This document shows, in pieces, positions 1-7,200 of a stretch of 10,749 nt of DNA. A program made the position numbers and the translations under genes. This DNA comes from Bacteroidota bacterium (GTDB lineage: Bacteria; Bacteroidota; Bacteroidia; Chitinophagales; Chitinophagaceae), in assembly GCA_023392575.1 (NCBI GenBank), contig JAEVYV010000011.1, positions 1-10,749 of the forward strand, in the 5' to 3' direction. The notes below the pieces were generated by a model. That model was not told the origin of the DNA, did not search any database, and was given only the letters and a program-made list of their open reading frames with translations. Numbering within the stretch: the stretch's first letter is position 1; every line of letters begins with the position of its first letter.

Positions 1-218
1 TTTATGGCCTGGCCTTGGTGAACGGAAGTAAATACACCCTAAGCGAAATCCGCTACCTGGGATTATTGGAGTTGCTTTTGGGCTTGATCTGTACCCAGTT
101 GCCGGGCTATGGGCTTTATTTTTGGGCCACCGGTTTTGGCCTGCTCCACATTGTGTACGGCTTTGTGATGTGGCGGAAATACGAACGGCAGCCCGCAACC
201 GAAAAATTAGCAGGATAA
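1..218 (+). CDS. 3' end of a multi-pass membrane protein (partial)
   Basis: The reading frame is open from the first base of the window (in-frame codons from position 3) to the TAA at 216-218, so the true start lies upstream and only about 71 C-terminal residues are visible. The TTG at 15 is not preferred as a start because the frame continues open before it. The visible part has two hydrophobic stretches, around LLELLLGLICTQL and YFWATGFGLLHIVYGFVM, followed by a short basic tail (WRKYERQPATEKLAG), which looks like the last two membrane helices of an integral membrane protein. I do not assign a function. The stop is 6 bases before the ATG of the winged-helix regulator, so the two are probably co-transcribed. 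Confidence 0.6.
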   Translation, partial: YGLALVNGSKYTLSEIRYLGLLELLLGLICTQLPGYGLYFWATGFGLLHIVYGFVMWRKYERQPATEKLAG

Positions 219-224
219 CGAGCA

Positions 225-530
225 ATGGCAGGAAACAACCCCATATCCGGATTAAATAAAATTTTTGACAACCGCATCAGGCTGGGGGTGATGAGCATCC
301 TCATGGTCAACGAGGCCATCAGCTTTAACGCCCTGAAACAAATGCTGGAAGTAACCGACGGCAACCTGGCCACGCATTTGGTCACACTGGAAGAGGAGGG
401 CTTTATTAAAGTGCACAAAGGGTTTATCGGCCGGAAAACCAACACCACTTACTCGGTGACCAAAGCGGGAGAAAAAGCTTTTTCCGACCACATTGGGGCA
501 TTGGAGAAGATGATCAAAGGCATTCGGTAA
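225..530 (+). CDS. Winged-helix transcriptional regulator (HTH_34 / MarR-like)
   Basis: This 101-residue protein is a single winged-helix DNA-binding domain of the type classed as HTH_34 (PF13601). The helix-turn-helix covers about residues 33-58 (FNALKQMLEV then DGNLATHLVTLEEEG), and the wing about 60-77 (FIKVHKGFIGRKTNTTYSVT), ending in the usual T-x-A-G-x-x-A-F. It has no ligand-binding or phosphoacceptor domain, which is normal for this family at about 100 residues. It lies 6 bases after the upstream membrane-protein stop and two genes before creD. I recall a regulator of this kind next to creD in Bacteroidota genomes, so it probably controls this envelope cluster, where E. coli uses the two-component system CreBC. 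That role is inference. The ATG at 225 is the natural start. Confidence 0.85.
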   Translation: MAGNNPISGLNKIFDNRIRLGVMSILMVNEAISFNALKQMLEVTDGNLATHLVTLEEEGFIKVHKGFIGRKTNTTYSVTKAGEKAFSDHIGALEKMIKGIR

Positions 531-546
531 TTTTTTTTGTGCTTAT

Positions 547-563
547 ACTTTGAAATACAAAGT
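547..563. promoter_or_regulatory. Short inverted repeat in the 43-base gap after the regulator gene
   Basis: ACTTTG (547-552) and CAAAGT (558-563) form a perfect 6-bp inverted repeat with a 5-base spacer, followed by GCTTTTT and then the ATG at 574. It could be an operator half-site pair for the adjacent winged-helix regulator, or a weak attenuator. The nearby TATACTTTG (545-552 region) resembles the Bacteroidota -7 element TAnnTTTG but has one extra base, and I see no TTTG at the expected -33 distance. Speculative. Confidence 0.25.
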
Positions 564-573
564 GCTTTTTATT

Positions 574-1059
574 ATGACGAAACAAATAGGGATCATTCGC
601 CGGCTGTTGGGGTTTTTCATCGTCGCTCTTTTTTTGAGCGGGCTGACAGCTATTCCGGTTGAGCCGGAACTTTCTTTTCTGTTAGGCTTTTTTCCTGACG
701 GCTCCAACCTGCATAGCTGGCTTGCCCGGGTGTTAGCCGCCTATCGGGAAGTAAATGCAGCACATCCTTTTTTACTCTATGAGTACGACTGGCTGGCCTT
801 TGCACATTTTATTCTGGCCATTCTGTTTATCGGGCCCTACAAGGATCCGGTGAAAAACCTTTGGGTGATTCAGTTTGGGTTGATTGCCTGTGCCCTCATT
901 CTTTCCTGGGCTTTCATAGCCGGAACATTCCGGGGCATACCCCTGGGCTGGCAGTTGATCGATTGCTCCTTTGGGGTGTTTGGCGCCATTCCCTTGTGGA
1001 TCTGCTACCGCAAGGCAAAACAACTTTCCCAAAACCTTTCTTATTCATCAAATCAATAA
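574..1059 (+). CDS. Hypothetical four-helix membrane protein
   Basis: From the ATG at 574 the protein has 161 residues. An in-frame TTG at 550 would add eight residues, but it lies inside the short inverted repeat, so the ATG is preferred. Four hydrophobic segments are visible at about residues 9-26, 72-88, 96-117 and 125-145, with a soluble loop between the first and second (about 27-70) and a basic C-terminal tail (CYRKAKQ). I see no catalytic motif and cannot name the family. The stop TAA is two bases before the creD ATG, so translation of the two genes is probably coupled and the protein likely works with CreD in the inner membrane. That role is inferred from context alone. Confidence 0.7.
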   Translation: MTKQIGIIRRLLGFFIVALFLSGLTAIPVEPELSFLLGFFPDGSNLHSWLARVLAAYREVNAAHPFLLYEYDWLAFAHFILAILFIGPYKDPVKNLWVIQFGLIACALILSWAFIAGTFRGIPLGWQLIDCSFGVFGAIPLWICYRKAKQLSQNLSYSSNQ

Positions 1060-1061
1060 AC

Positions 1062-2435
1062 ATGGAAACCGTTGTACAAAACGTATGGACAAAAAGCAAA
1101 TTACTGGTCAAAGGACTCCTGGTGGGCCTGTTGGCTTTGCTGTTGCAGATTCCGGCTTTTTACGTAAAAGATCTGATCCAGGAAAGAGAGTCAAGGCAAA
1201 AGGAGGCGGTGGCCGAAGTCAGCAGCAAATGGGCTGCCTCGCAAACCATAACGGGGCCGGTAGTGGTGCTTCCGTATTGGGAAACCAAAACCGATGCCGC
1301 TACCCTGAAAACCACCAGGGCTAAAGAATTTGCTTTCTTTTTGCCGGATGATCTTACCATCCGGGCCGATGTTGCGCCCCAGGAAAGACACCGGGGAATT
1401 TATAAGGTGATGCTTTATTCTTCCAACATTTCCATCACCGGAAGGTTTCAGGGCATTTCCCTGGAAAAGTTAAACATCCAGCCGGAGGATGTTATCTGGA
1501 GCGAAGCGGTGGTCAAACTTCCGCTTTCCGATAACATGGGATTGAATGAAGAGGTAACGCTGAAATGGAAGGACTCCGTACTGGGCCTTTCGCCCCAAAC
1601 CTCCGGTGATGGCTCCATAGCCAATGCCCTGCAGGCGCAATTAGGCATTGCCTCTTTGCAGGATTTGCAGCAGATTGATTTTGCCAGCTCTTTTAGTTTA
1701 AACGGCTCGCAACAGCTTTTGTTTACCCCAACCGGTAAAACCACCACCGTACAAATGCATTCCAGTTGGCCGCATCCCAGTTACAAAGGCGCTGTGTTGC
1801 CGCAAAAAAGTGAGGTGGGGCCGAATGGCTTTTCTGCTTCCTGGAAAAGCATTTCGCACAAAAGAAGCTTTCCCCAGCAGTGGACCGGTTCGGCTTATTC
1901 GTTTACCCCTGCGGACACTTATTTCCTGACCGATGCTGTGGCCACTACTCCTGCCGCACAATCAACCAACATCAATAGCTCAGCCTTTGGCACCAGCCTG
2001 TTTATGCCCGTCAGTGGCTATCAAAAAACCATGCGGTCGGTAAAGTATGCGGCCCTCTGCATCCTGCTGACCTTTGCGGCATTCTTTCTTATCGAGATCA
2101 ACAACAAAAAATCGGTGCATCCTTTTCAGTATGGCTTAATTGGCCTGGCACTGATCCTTTTTTATACCCTGTTGCTTTCTTTTTCCGAATACATTGGCTT
2201 TAACCTTGCCTATGTGGTGGCTGCCTTGTGTACCATCGGTTTGATCGGCTGGTTTGTCAAAGGGCTGCTTTCCTCGGCCCGCCTGGCTTCTGTTCTGTCG
2301 GTCATCCTGGTTTTGCTGTATGTGTACGTATTTACCATTCTGCAGTTACAGGACTATTCTTTATTGCTGGGAAGCATCGGTTTGTTTATTACTCTTGGTG
2401 TCATCATGCACTATTCAAAAAAGATCCAATGGTAA
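1062..2435 (+). CDS. creD: Cell envelope integrity inner-membrane protein CreD
   Basis: A 457-residue protein from the ATG at 1062, close to the usual CreD length of about 450. It has the family layout (PF06123): one N-terminal membrane helix (about 15-33), a large extracytoplasmic domain (about 35-325) and a C-terminal block of about five helices (326-346, 355-376, 381-403, 408-430, 434-450). Characteristic segments are GPVVVLPY near residue 65, YAALCILLTFAAFFLIE near 330-345, HPFQYGLIGLALILFYTLLL near 353-372 and LQDYSLLLGSIGLF near 429-442. In E. coli CreD is the main output of CreBC and affects envelope integrity and colicin E2 tolerance; its biochemical activity is not established. A longer open frame runs upstream to 861, but that part overlaps the preceding gene and is not expected to be translated. 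Confidence 0.93.
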   Translation: METVVQNVWTKSKLLVKGLLVGLLALLLQIPAFYVKDLIQERESRQKEAVAEVSSKWAASQTITGPVVVLPYWETKTDAATLKTTRAKEFAFFLPDDLTIRADVAPQERHRGIYKVMLYSSNISITGRFQGISLEKLNIQPEDVIWSEAVVKLPLSDNMGLNEEVTLKWKDSVLGLSPQTSGDGSIANALQAQLGIASLQDLQQIDFASSFSLNGSQQLLFTPTGKTTTVQMHSSWPHPSYKGAVLPQKSEVGPNGFSASWKSISHKRSFPQQWTGSAYSFTPADTYFLTDAVATTPAAQSTNINSSAFGTSLFMPVSGYQKTMRSVKYAALCILLTFAAFFLIEINNKKSVHPFQYGLIGLALILFYTLLLSFSEYIGFNLAYVVAALCTIGLIGWFVKGLLSSARLASVLSVILVLLYVYVFTILQLQDYSLLLGSIGLFITLGVIMHYSKKIQW

Positions 2436-2444
2436 TGGCTGCGC

Positions 2445-2482
2445 CATGGATGGTAAAACAATACATGGATGGTAAGACAATA
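2445..2482. repeat. 19-bp direct tandem repeat between creD and the next gene
   Basis: CATGGATGGTAAAACAATA (2445-2463) is followed directly by CATGGATGGTAAGACAATA (2464-2482), with 18 of 19 bases identical. It fills most of the 54-base gap between the creD stop and the next ATG (2490). It is probably a recent slippage duplication. Each copy contains an ATG followed shortly by the in-frame stop TAA (ATG-GAT-GGT-AAx continues; the GGTAA does not give a useful frame), so I do not see a coding role. Confidence 0.75.
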
Positions 2483-2489
2483 ATTGTAT

Positions 2490-2921
2490 ATGAAAACCTT
2501 TAAGCATGTCAGTTATACCTGGCTGTTGGCTCAGTTTTTTCATCCATTGATATGGATGGCGGCTGGCCTTATTATGGGAGGCCACATGGAAGAAGAGCTT
2601 TTGATATTGTTCGTAGTATTTGGTTTTATTTTTTCACTGCCTGCCTATTTACTCTGCATTGTCTTTTTTGAGCCGGTTGCAAAAATGAATGAGCTCTGTT
2701 TGGTAAAGCTGTTGGTTTGGTGCCTGGTAACAGTAGCCTGTATTGCCACGGGGTTTCTTTTTATATGTGTCATTCTTTGGGGAACCCGGTTCTTCATAGA
2801 GGAGCTTTGGCTTGTCGTTCCAGGTTCCATAGCGGCTATCCTGGCTATTTTATGCCGGTACCGGCAATTCATCCGTTTTGCTCATTTCCAAATGAATTCC
2901 CATGAACACAATATGGTTTAA
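2490..2921 (+). CDS. Hypothetical four-helix membrane protein
   Basis: Starting at the ATG at 2490 the protein has 143 residues; the in-frame TTG two codons earlier (2484) is a poorer choice. Four hydrophobic segments are visible at about residues 10-30, 36-60, 71-96 and 106-122, ending in a basic, histidine-containing tail (RYRQFIRFAHFQMNSHEH). No enzymatic motif is seen and the family is not recognised. It follows creD by 54 bases that contain a 19-bp tandem repeat, and its 3' end overlaps the next small gene by 20 bases, which suggests translational coupling. Location in the inner membrane is inferred from hydrophobicity. Confidence 0.65.
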   Translation: MKTFKHVSYTWLLAQFFHPLIWMAAGLIMGGHMEEELLILFVVFGFIFSLPAYLLCIVFFEPVAKMNELCLVKLLVWCLVTVACIATGFLFICVILWGTRFFIEELWLVVPGSIAAILAILCRYRQFIRFAHFQMNSHEHNMV

Positions 2922-3108
2922 AAGATGGGGCTGGCTATCTGTTCCCGTTCAGAGCATGGGTTGTATCATTGCCTTGCTTGCCCTCCTTTTCCTGCTACCG
3001 GTGTATCTGGCTATTAGGAGAAGCAGCCATTCGATTGGTGATCTTTGTACCCTAAGTTTGTTGACACAACCTGCACCACTATGGGTGAGAAGGGGTTGGA
3101 AAAAATAA
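2902..3108 (+). CDS. Small single-helix membrane protein, possibly frameshifted at its C-terminus
   Basis: A 68-residue frame starts at the ATG at 2902, overlapping the previous gene by 20 bases, and ends at TAA 3106-3108, six bases before dgkA. The N-terminal half (MNTIWFKRWGW, then a helix at about 19-38 and AIRRSSHSIGD) matches what I recall of a small Bacteroidota membrane protein family of about 70 residues with WFKRWGW-x-x-x-PV and an SHS-x-x-DTLY motif. After GD at about residue 47 the similarity is lost. One extra base near 3042-3043 would restore D-[T/S]-L-Y followed by PKFVDTTCT, which is closer to the remembered family. So the gene may carry a one-base deletion, or the C-terminus may simply have diverged. 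The comparison is from memory and was not aligned. Confidence 0.55.
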   Translation: MNTIWFKRWGWLSVPVQSMGCIIALLALLFLLPVYLAIRRSSHSIGDLCTLSLLTQPAPLWVRRGWKK

Positions 3109-3114
3109 AAACCA

Positions 3115-3483
3115 ATGGAACAAAGAAAATTCTCCTGGAAAGAACGCGGCAACAGTTTTGGCTATGCCTGGGACGGAATAAAGGCTGTTTTGCGTACCGA
3201 GCACAACACCTGGATTCACCTGGCCCTAACCTTGATGGCAATCGTTCTGGGTATTGTTTTAAAGATCAGTGCCGGAGAGTTTACGGCGCTCATTATCGTC
3301 ATGACCATGGTATGGACCGCCGAGATCTTTAACACCGCCATCGAAAAAACCATGGATTTTATTTCCAAAGAAAAACACCCCCAAATAAAACTGGTGAAAG
3401 ACCTGGCGGCAGCGGCCGTGCTTCTGACTGCTTTGGCGGCCCTGGCCGTGGGGGCTATTATTTTTATTCCCAAACTTTTTTAA
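3115..3483 (+). CDS. dgkA: Diacylglycerol / undecaprenol kinase family protein (DgkA-like)
   Basis: A 122-residue integral membrane kinase of the DgkA family (PF01219), normal length. Members transfer phosphate from ATP to diacylglycerol, or to undecaprenol in many non-proteobacterial relatives, which feeds lipid recycling and cell-wall carrier supply. The signature is complete: the amphipathic N-terminal region with GIKAVLRTEHNTWIH (about 21-35), the catalytic segment AEIFNTAIEKTMD with E70, N73, E77 and D81 (matching E69, N72, E76, D80 of the E. coli enzyme), and IKLVKDLAAAAV (91-102) before the last helix. Three membrane helices are visible, at about 35-52, 56-70 and 98-119. The start is ATG 3115. 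The gene follows the small membrane protein by 6 bases and is followed by the DUF1361 gene after 2 bases. Which lipid it uses cannot be read from the sequence. Confidence 0.93.
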   Translation: MEQRKFSWKERGNSFGYAWDGIKAVLRTEHNTWIHLALTLMAIVLGIVLKISAGEFTALIIVMTMVWTAEIFNTAIEKTMDFISKEKHPQIKLVKDLAAAAVLLTALAALAVGAIIFIPKLF

Positions 3484-3485
3484 AA

Positions 3486-4175
3486 ATGATCAGAAAACTG
3501 GATAATAATTTTTTGTTGAGCAGGTTTTATTTCAGTAAAACAGAAGTGGAGAAAATGCTGATGCTTTCCTGCCTGTTTAGTATGGGCCTGACCCTCACCC
3601 GGTTGGTTTGCACCGGCGAGCTTTTGTTTCTGTGGCTGAACTGGAATTTGTTTTTGGCATTTGTTCCCTATGCCATAAGCCGGTTTTTGATGCAGCGGGC
3701 GGCGTGGGTGGAAAGCAGGGTGAAATTCGGTTTGGTTTTTCTCTGCTGGCTGTTGTTCATACCCAATTCGTTTTACATCATCACCGACCTGTTTCATTTA
3801 AGGGCCCGGCCCCCGGTGCCGCTTTGGTTCGACCTGGCTTTGATTCTTTCTTTTGCCTGGAATGGATTGCTGCTGGGCATTTTATCGGTGCGGCAAATGG
3901 AAAAAATGGTGGAGCAAACCTTTCCACTCCGCAACGAGTGGTTGTTTGTTTACCCCCTGATGCTGCTAAATGCTTTCGGGGTCTATATTGGAAGATACCT
4001 TCGCTACAATAGTTGGGACGTGGTTTCCAATCCCTTTCAGCTTTTCAACGATACGGTTTATTTGATCATTCATCCCTTGCGCAACCGCTTCGACTGGGGC
4101 ATGATCCTGTGCTACTCCGTTTTTATGACCCTGATCTACATCACCATCAAAAAGATCAGCAGGGCCGTTAAATAA
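3486..4175 (+). CDS. DUF1361 domain-containing membrane protein
   Basis: A 229-residue integral membrane protein with the hallmarks of DUF1361 (PF07099). About six hydrophobic segments are seen, at roughly residues 23-42, 45-62, 78-92, 112-132, 150-165 and 203-220. Conserved-looking segments are NLFLAFVPYAISR (about 54-66), FIPNSFYIITDLFHLR (about 91-106), PLWFDL (about 111-116) and NAFGVYIGRYLRYNSWDVVSNP (about 161-182). The family has no established function. The ATG at 3486 is two bases after the dgkA stop, so the gene is in the same transcript. It is the last gene of the run: a strong hairpin terminator begins at its stop codon. Confidence 0.88.
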   Translation: MIRKLDNNFLLSRFYFSKTEVEKMLMLSCLFSMGLTLTRLVCTGELLFLWLNWNLFLAFVPYAISRFLMQRAAWVESRVKFGLVFLCWLLFIPNSFYIITDLFHLRARPPVPLWFDLALILSFAWNGLLLGILSVRQMEKMVEQTFPLRNEWLFVYPLMLLNAFGVYIGRYLRYNSWDVVSNPFQLFNDTVYLIIHPLRNRFDWGMILCYSVFMTLIYITIKKISRAVK

Positions 4176-4203
4176 AAAGAGATGCCCTTGAGCATCTCTT
4201 TTT
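4174..4203. terminator. Rho-independent terminator, probably bidirectional
   Basis: A perfect 12-bp stem, AAAAAGAGATGC (4174-4185) with GCATCTCTTTTT (4192-4203), and a 6-base loop CCTTGA. The A/T ends give a U-tract on both strands. It lies between the convergent DUF1361 gene (stop at 4175, overlapped by the stem) and the large minus-strand gene (stop at 4223), and so can end both transcripts. Confidence 0.88.
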
Positions 4204-4222
4204 ATTTGAATTTGTTTTTCGT

Positions 4223-7200
4223 TTAAAAATCCAGGCCCAATGCCAGATAGGTTTGCGGCTTGCCGCTGAAGAACCCATTCATTTGCCAGGCCACATCAAA
4301 CCGTACAAAATAACCTAGCAGGGTGCTGCGGGCGCCAAAACCGTAACCGCCGGCAAAGGGTCCGATGCCGCCGGCTTTCAGCTTCACCGTTACAGCAGGA
4401 CTCTGCGGATCCATATACCGGGAGGTGGGCCGCTCAAAATTATCGTACCGACCATTCCAGGCGGTACCCAGATCAATAAACTGCACTACCTGGAAATTGC
4501 GCAAAAAAGCATTGTTGATGGGCTTGTTGAACAAGGTGGTAAACACCGGAACCCGTACTTCGCTGTTGATGACCACATTGTTGTTGCCGTTGGCAATGTT
4601 TTGCTTGAAGCCCCTCAGGTTAACGGCCAGAGCCTGGTAGGCATAATCCTTGTCCCGGTCTGGGGTATTGTTGGGGTCGAAATAACGGTAAGAAAGTTCA
4701 CCCGTGTTCTGGTCGAATTTTAAATTATCCCGGAATTTCAGCCATCCATCTACCCCGCCCAGGTAGTATACCACTTTTTGGTTGCCCCAGGAAAAATCGC
4801 CTGCCGCACGCAGGGCCCAAATAACATTACGGTAGAGCGGTAAATAATGCCGGGCATCAAAACCCACATTGAACAAAAACCGGCCCTCGGTATTTTTTGT
4901 ATTGAGTTGGGAGAATATATCCGAATAGACTTTCCAGCGCAGGCCGTGCCAGATGTTCATGGTTGGATTGATGGTATTGTCGTAAACATATTCAAGGGTA
5001 AACTGGCCGTAGGTCTTCAGGCTGTCGGGTTGCTTGATGTTTCGTACCGTGGCATCCAGACCCACGGCAGGATAAATCATCCGGTCGAAACGGGGACCCA
5101 CTGTAAGGCGTACGCTCCGCACCCGGTCAAAGGGATAATTCAGGCGGGCCAGGTAATAGCTGGAATGTTGTTTTACCAGGGCAATTCCGTTCGGGTCCCG
5201 TCCCTTGGATGTATCAATAACGTTTTGAATGCTGCTCCGGTAATAGCTAAAGCCCCAGTCAAACCGTTTTCTCAGGTTGGTAAACTCAAACAAAATATCG
5301 TTATCCCTGAAGTTGGGCGCAATGCGAATGCCCCCGGATAGCTTGTAGTCCTCAAAAAGATCAACGGTGCCCATCCGGATCAACCCGTTCAGGTCGTTGC
5401 CGTTGGCGGGCTCAATGGGGCCCTGGCCGCCCTGGTAGGGTTGGTATTTGCTGACGCCGAACATGGTGTTGTTCAGGCCGGCCACTACATAGTCGTTGAA
5501 AAATTTGGGGGGACGGTATTCGTACAGTTTGGCTTTTTTCAAAATGGGTTCGGGTTGAATTTCCTGCGTTTCAAACACACGGCCCAGCTGGGAGGTGGAA
5601 TCTCGTTTTTCGTCCTGGAATTCGTTTTGAAAAAAGTCGGATTGCCTTTTGGAGGTATCGGTGACGGGCGGCTTGATGACTTCGTTTCTGCCGGCGGCAA
5701 TCCGCTGCCGGTCCATAACTTTTTTCATGTATTCGGTGGGCTTGGCCGACACGTTTCGGCGGTGCAGGGTGTTTTCATCCACCCGCAGGCGGTAAAGAAA
5801 TTTGTAATTGCCCTGCCGCACCACCTCGCTGACCAAATTATTGTCGCCGGCCGTGCGGGTTTCCAGCAAACTGCTTTGGTAATTGGTCAAGGGGAATACA
5901 TAGGTCGAGTCGCTGGTGATGGAGACGTAACCTACCGAGTCAATGTCCGACTTGTCCCATTCTTTAAGTACGCTGTCCACTTCCTGCAGGGGCGGGTTGC
6001 GCAGCACTTCGTCGCCAATAAAGACCAGCGTATCCAGACCGGCTCTTTCCGAGCGGAAAAAACCGGCGTAGCGGTTGTTGATGCCGTTTTCATCACTCAC
6101 AAAGGTGAAGTGCGACGTATTGTACTGCGACGGGTAGCGGGCATTGCCAAATTTTACCTTGGTCAACTGGGTGATTTGTTTGAATTCCGATTTGTTCCAG
6201 TTGTCGATTAAAAAAATGTTGTAGGGCTGTGCGCTGATGGCGGTGTCGGTATTGGGGGCATCGGGCGAAGGCCGGTTGCTGGAAAAAATAATTCCGGTTT
6301 TGCCCGGGAAGGCCACAAAAGAAGCGTCCAGGTCATCGTACACATCATTGGTGATTTGTTCTACGGTTTGTTTGTCTATTTTGTAAACAAAGATGTCGGT
6401 TTGGCCGCTTTTCACAGCGCTTAGAATCAGGGTGTTGGCATCCAGCATGTACTTCATGTCCTGCACCTGGGTAAACTGGGGCAGGTCCTGTTTGACCACT
6501 TTTACCTGGGACACCGCATCGTACACAAACAATTTGTTTTTCCCTTCTTCGTTGTATACCACAGCCAGGCGGGTACCCTTGCCGTCCCAGGCCAGGATGG
6601 GGTAGTTGGGGTTGATTTCGTCGCCCCTGGAGCGAACGCCGTATTGCAAAATAACCTTGCGGTCAACAAAATTGGGGTGGAAGGTTACGCTGTATTTTCC
6701 CTGCTTGAACTCCACTACGGCGTAGGCAAAGCTTCGGGGCACCGGGTTGGCATTGAACCGGATGAAATCTTTTTTCCCCACTTCTTCGGTTACCGACAAC
6801 TGGCCCTTGGGCACCAGGCGGCGGGCCCGGATGTCTTTGTAATACATCTGCGACATTTCGGTCATGAAATCCTGCAGAACGGCTTTGAATTTTTTCTTGG
6901 CTACCCGTTGGGTTGCGCTGTTCAGGTTGCGGTAAATGCGGGAAAGGTAAAGAAGATAGGTGGTTTTTGATTTTCCGTATTTATTGCCAATGTAATACCA
7001 AAAAGCATGTCCGGCCAGCAAGGGTTTGGCAAAGGCAAACTGGTAAAAATTATTGTAGTCGCCGCTCAGCAAAGCGCTTTTCAGCTTGTCGTCCAGATCG
7101 GGACTCCATTCCTCGCCGGCGTATTCAATATAGCCATCGGTCAGCCACTTGGGTAAATCCAGCAAGGTTTGGTTGGCTGCCATCTCGCCCAGGTCGTCGC

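Noticed and set aside
861..1061. Upstream extension of the creD frame to 861
   Set aside because: It overlaps the preceding membrane-protein gene out of frame, and its residues do not resemble CreD; METVVQN at 1062 gives the normal CreD N-terminus.
3045..3332. 95-codon + strand frame overlapping the small gene and dgkA
   Set aside because: The part after 3115 is a shadow of dgkA. Only its first dozen codons are of interest, as the possible shifted continuation of the small gene, and this is reported as a finding.
4847..5341. 164-codon + strand open frame opposite the barrel region
   Set aside because: Antisense shadow of the barrel-coding sequence; composition and lack of motifs give no support.
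5441..6211. 256-codon open frame on the + strand inside the large minus-strand gene
   Set aside because: It is antisense to the propeller and linker region of a gene with a clear signal peptide and domain structure. Its translation has no recognisable domain and is the usual by-product of G+C-biased codon use.
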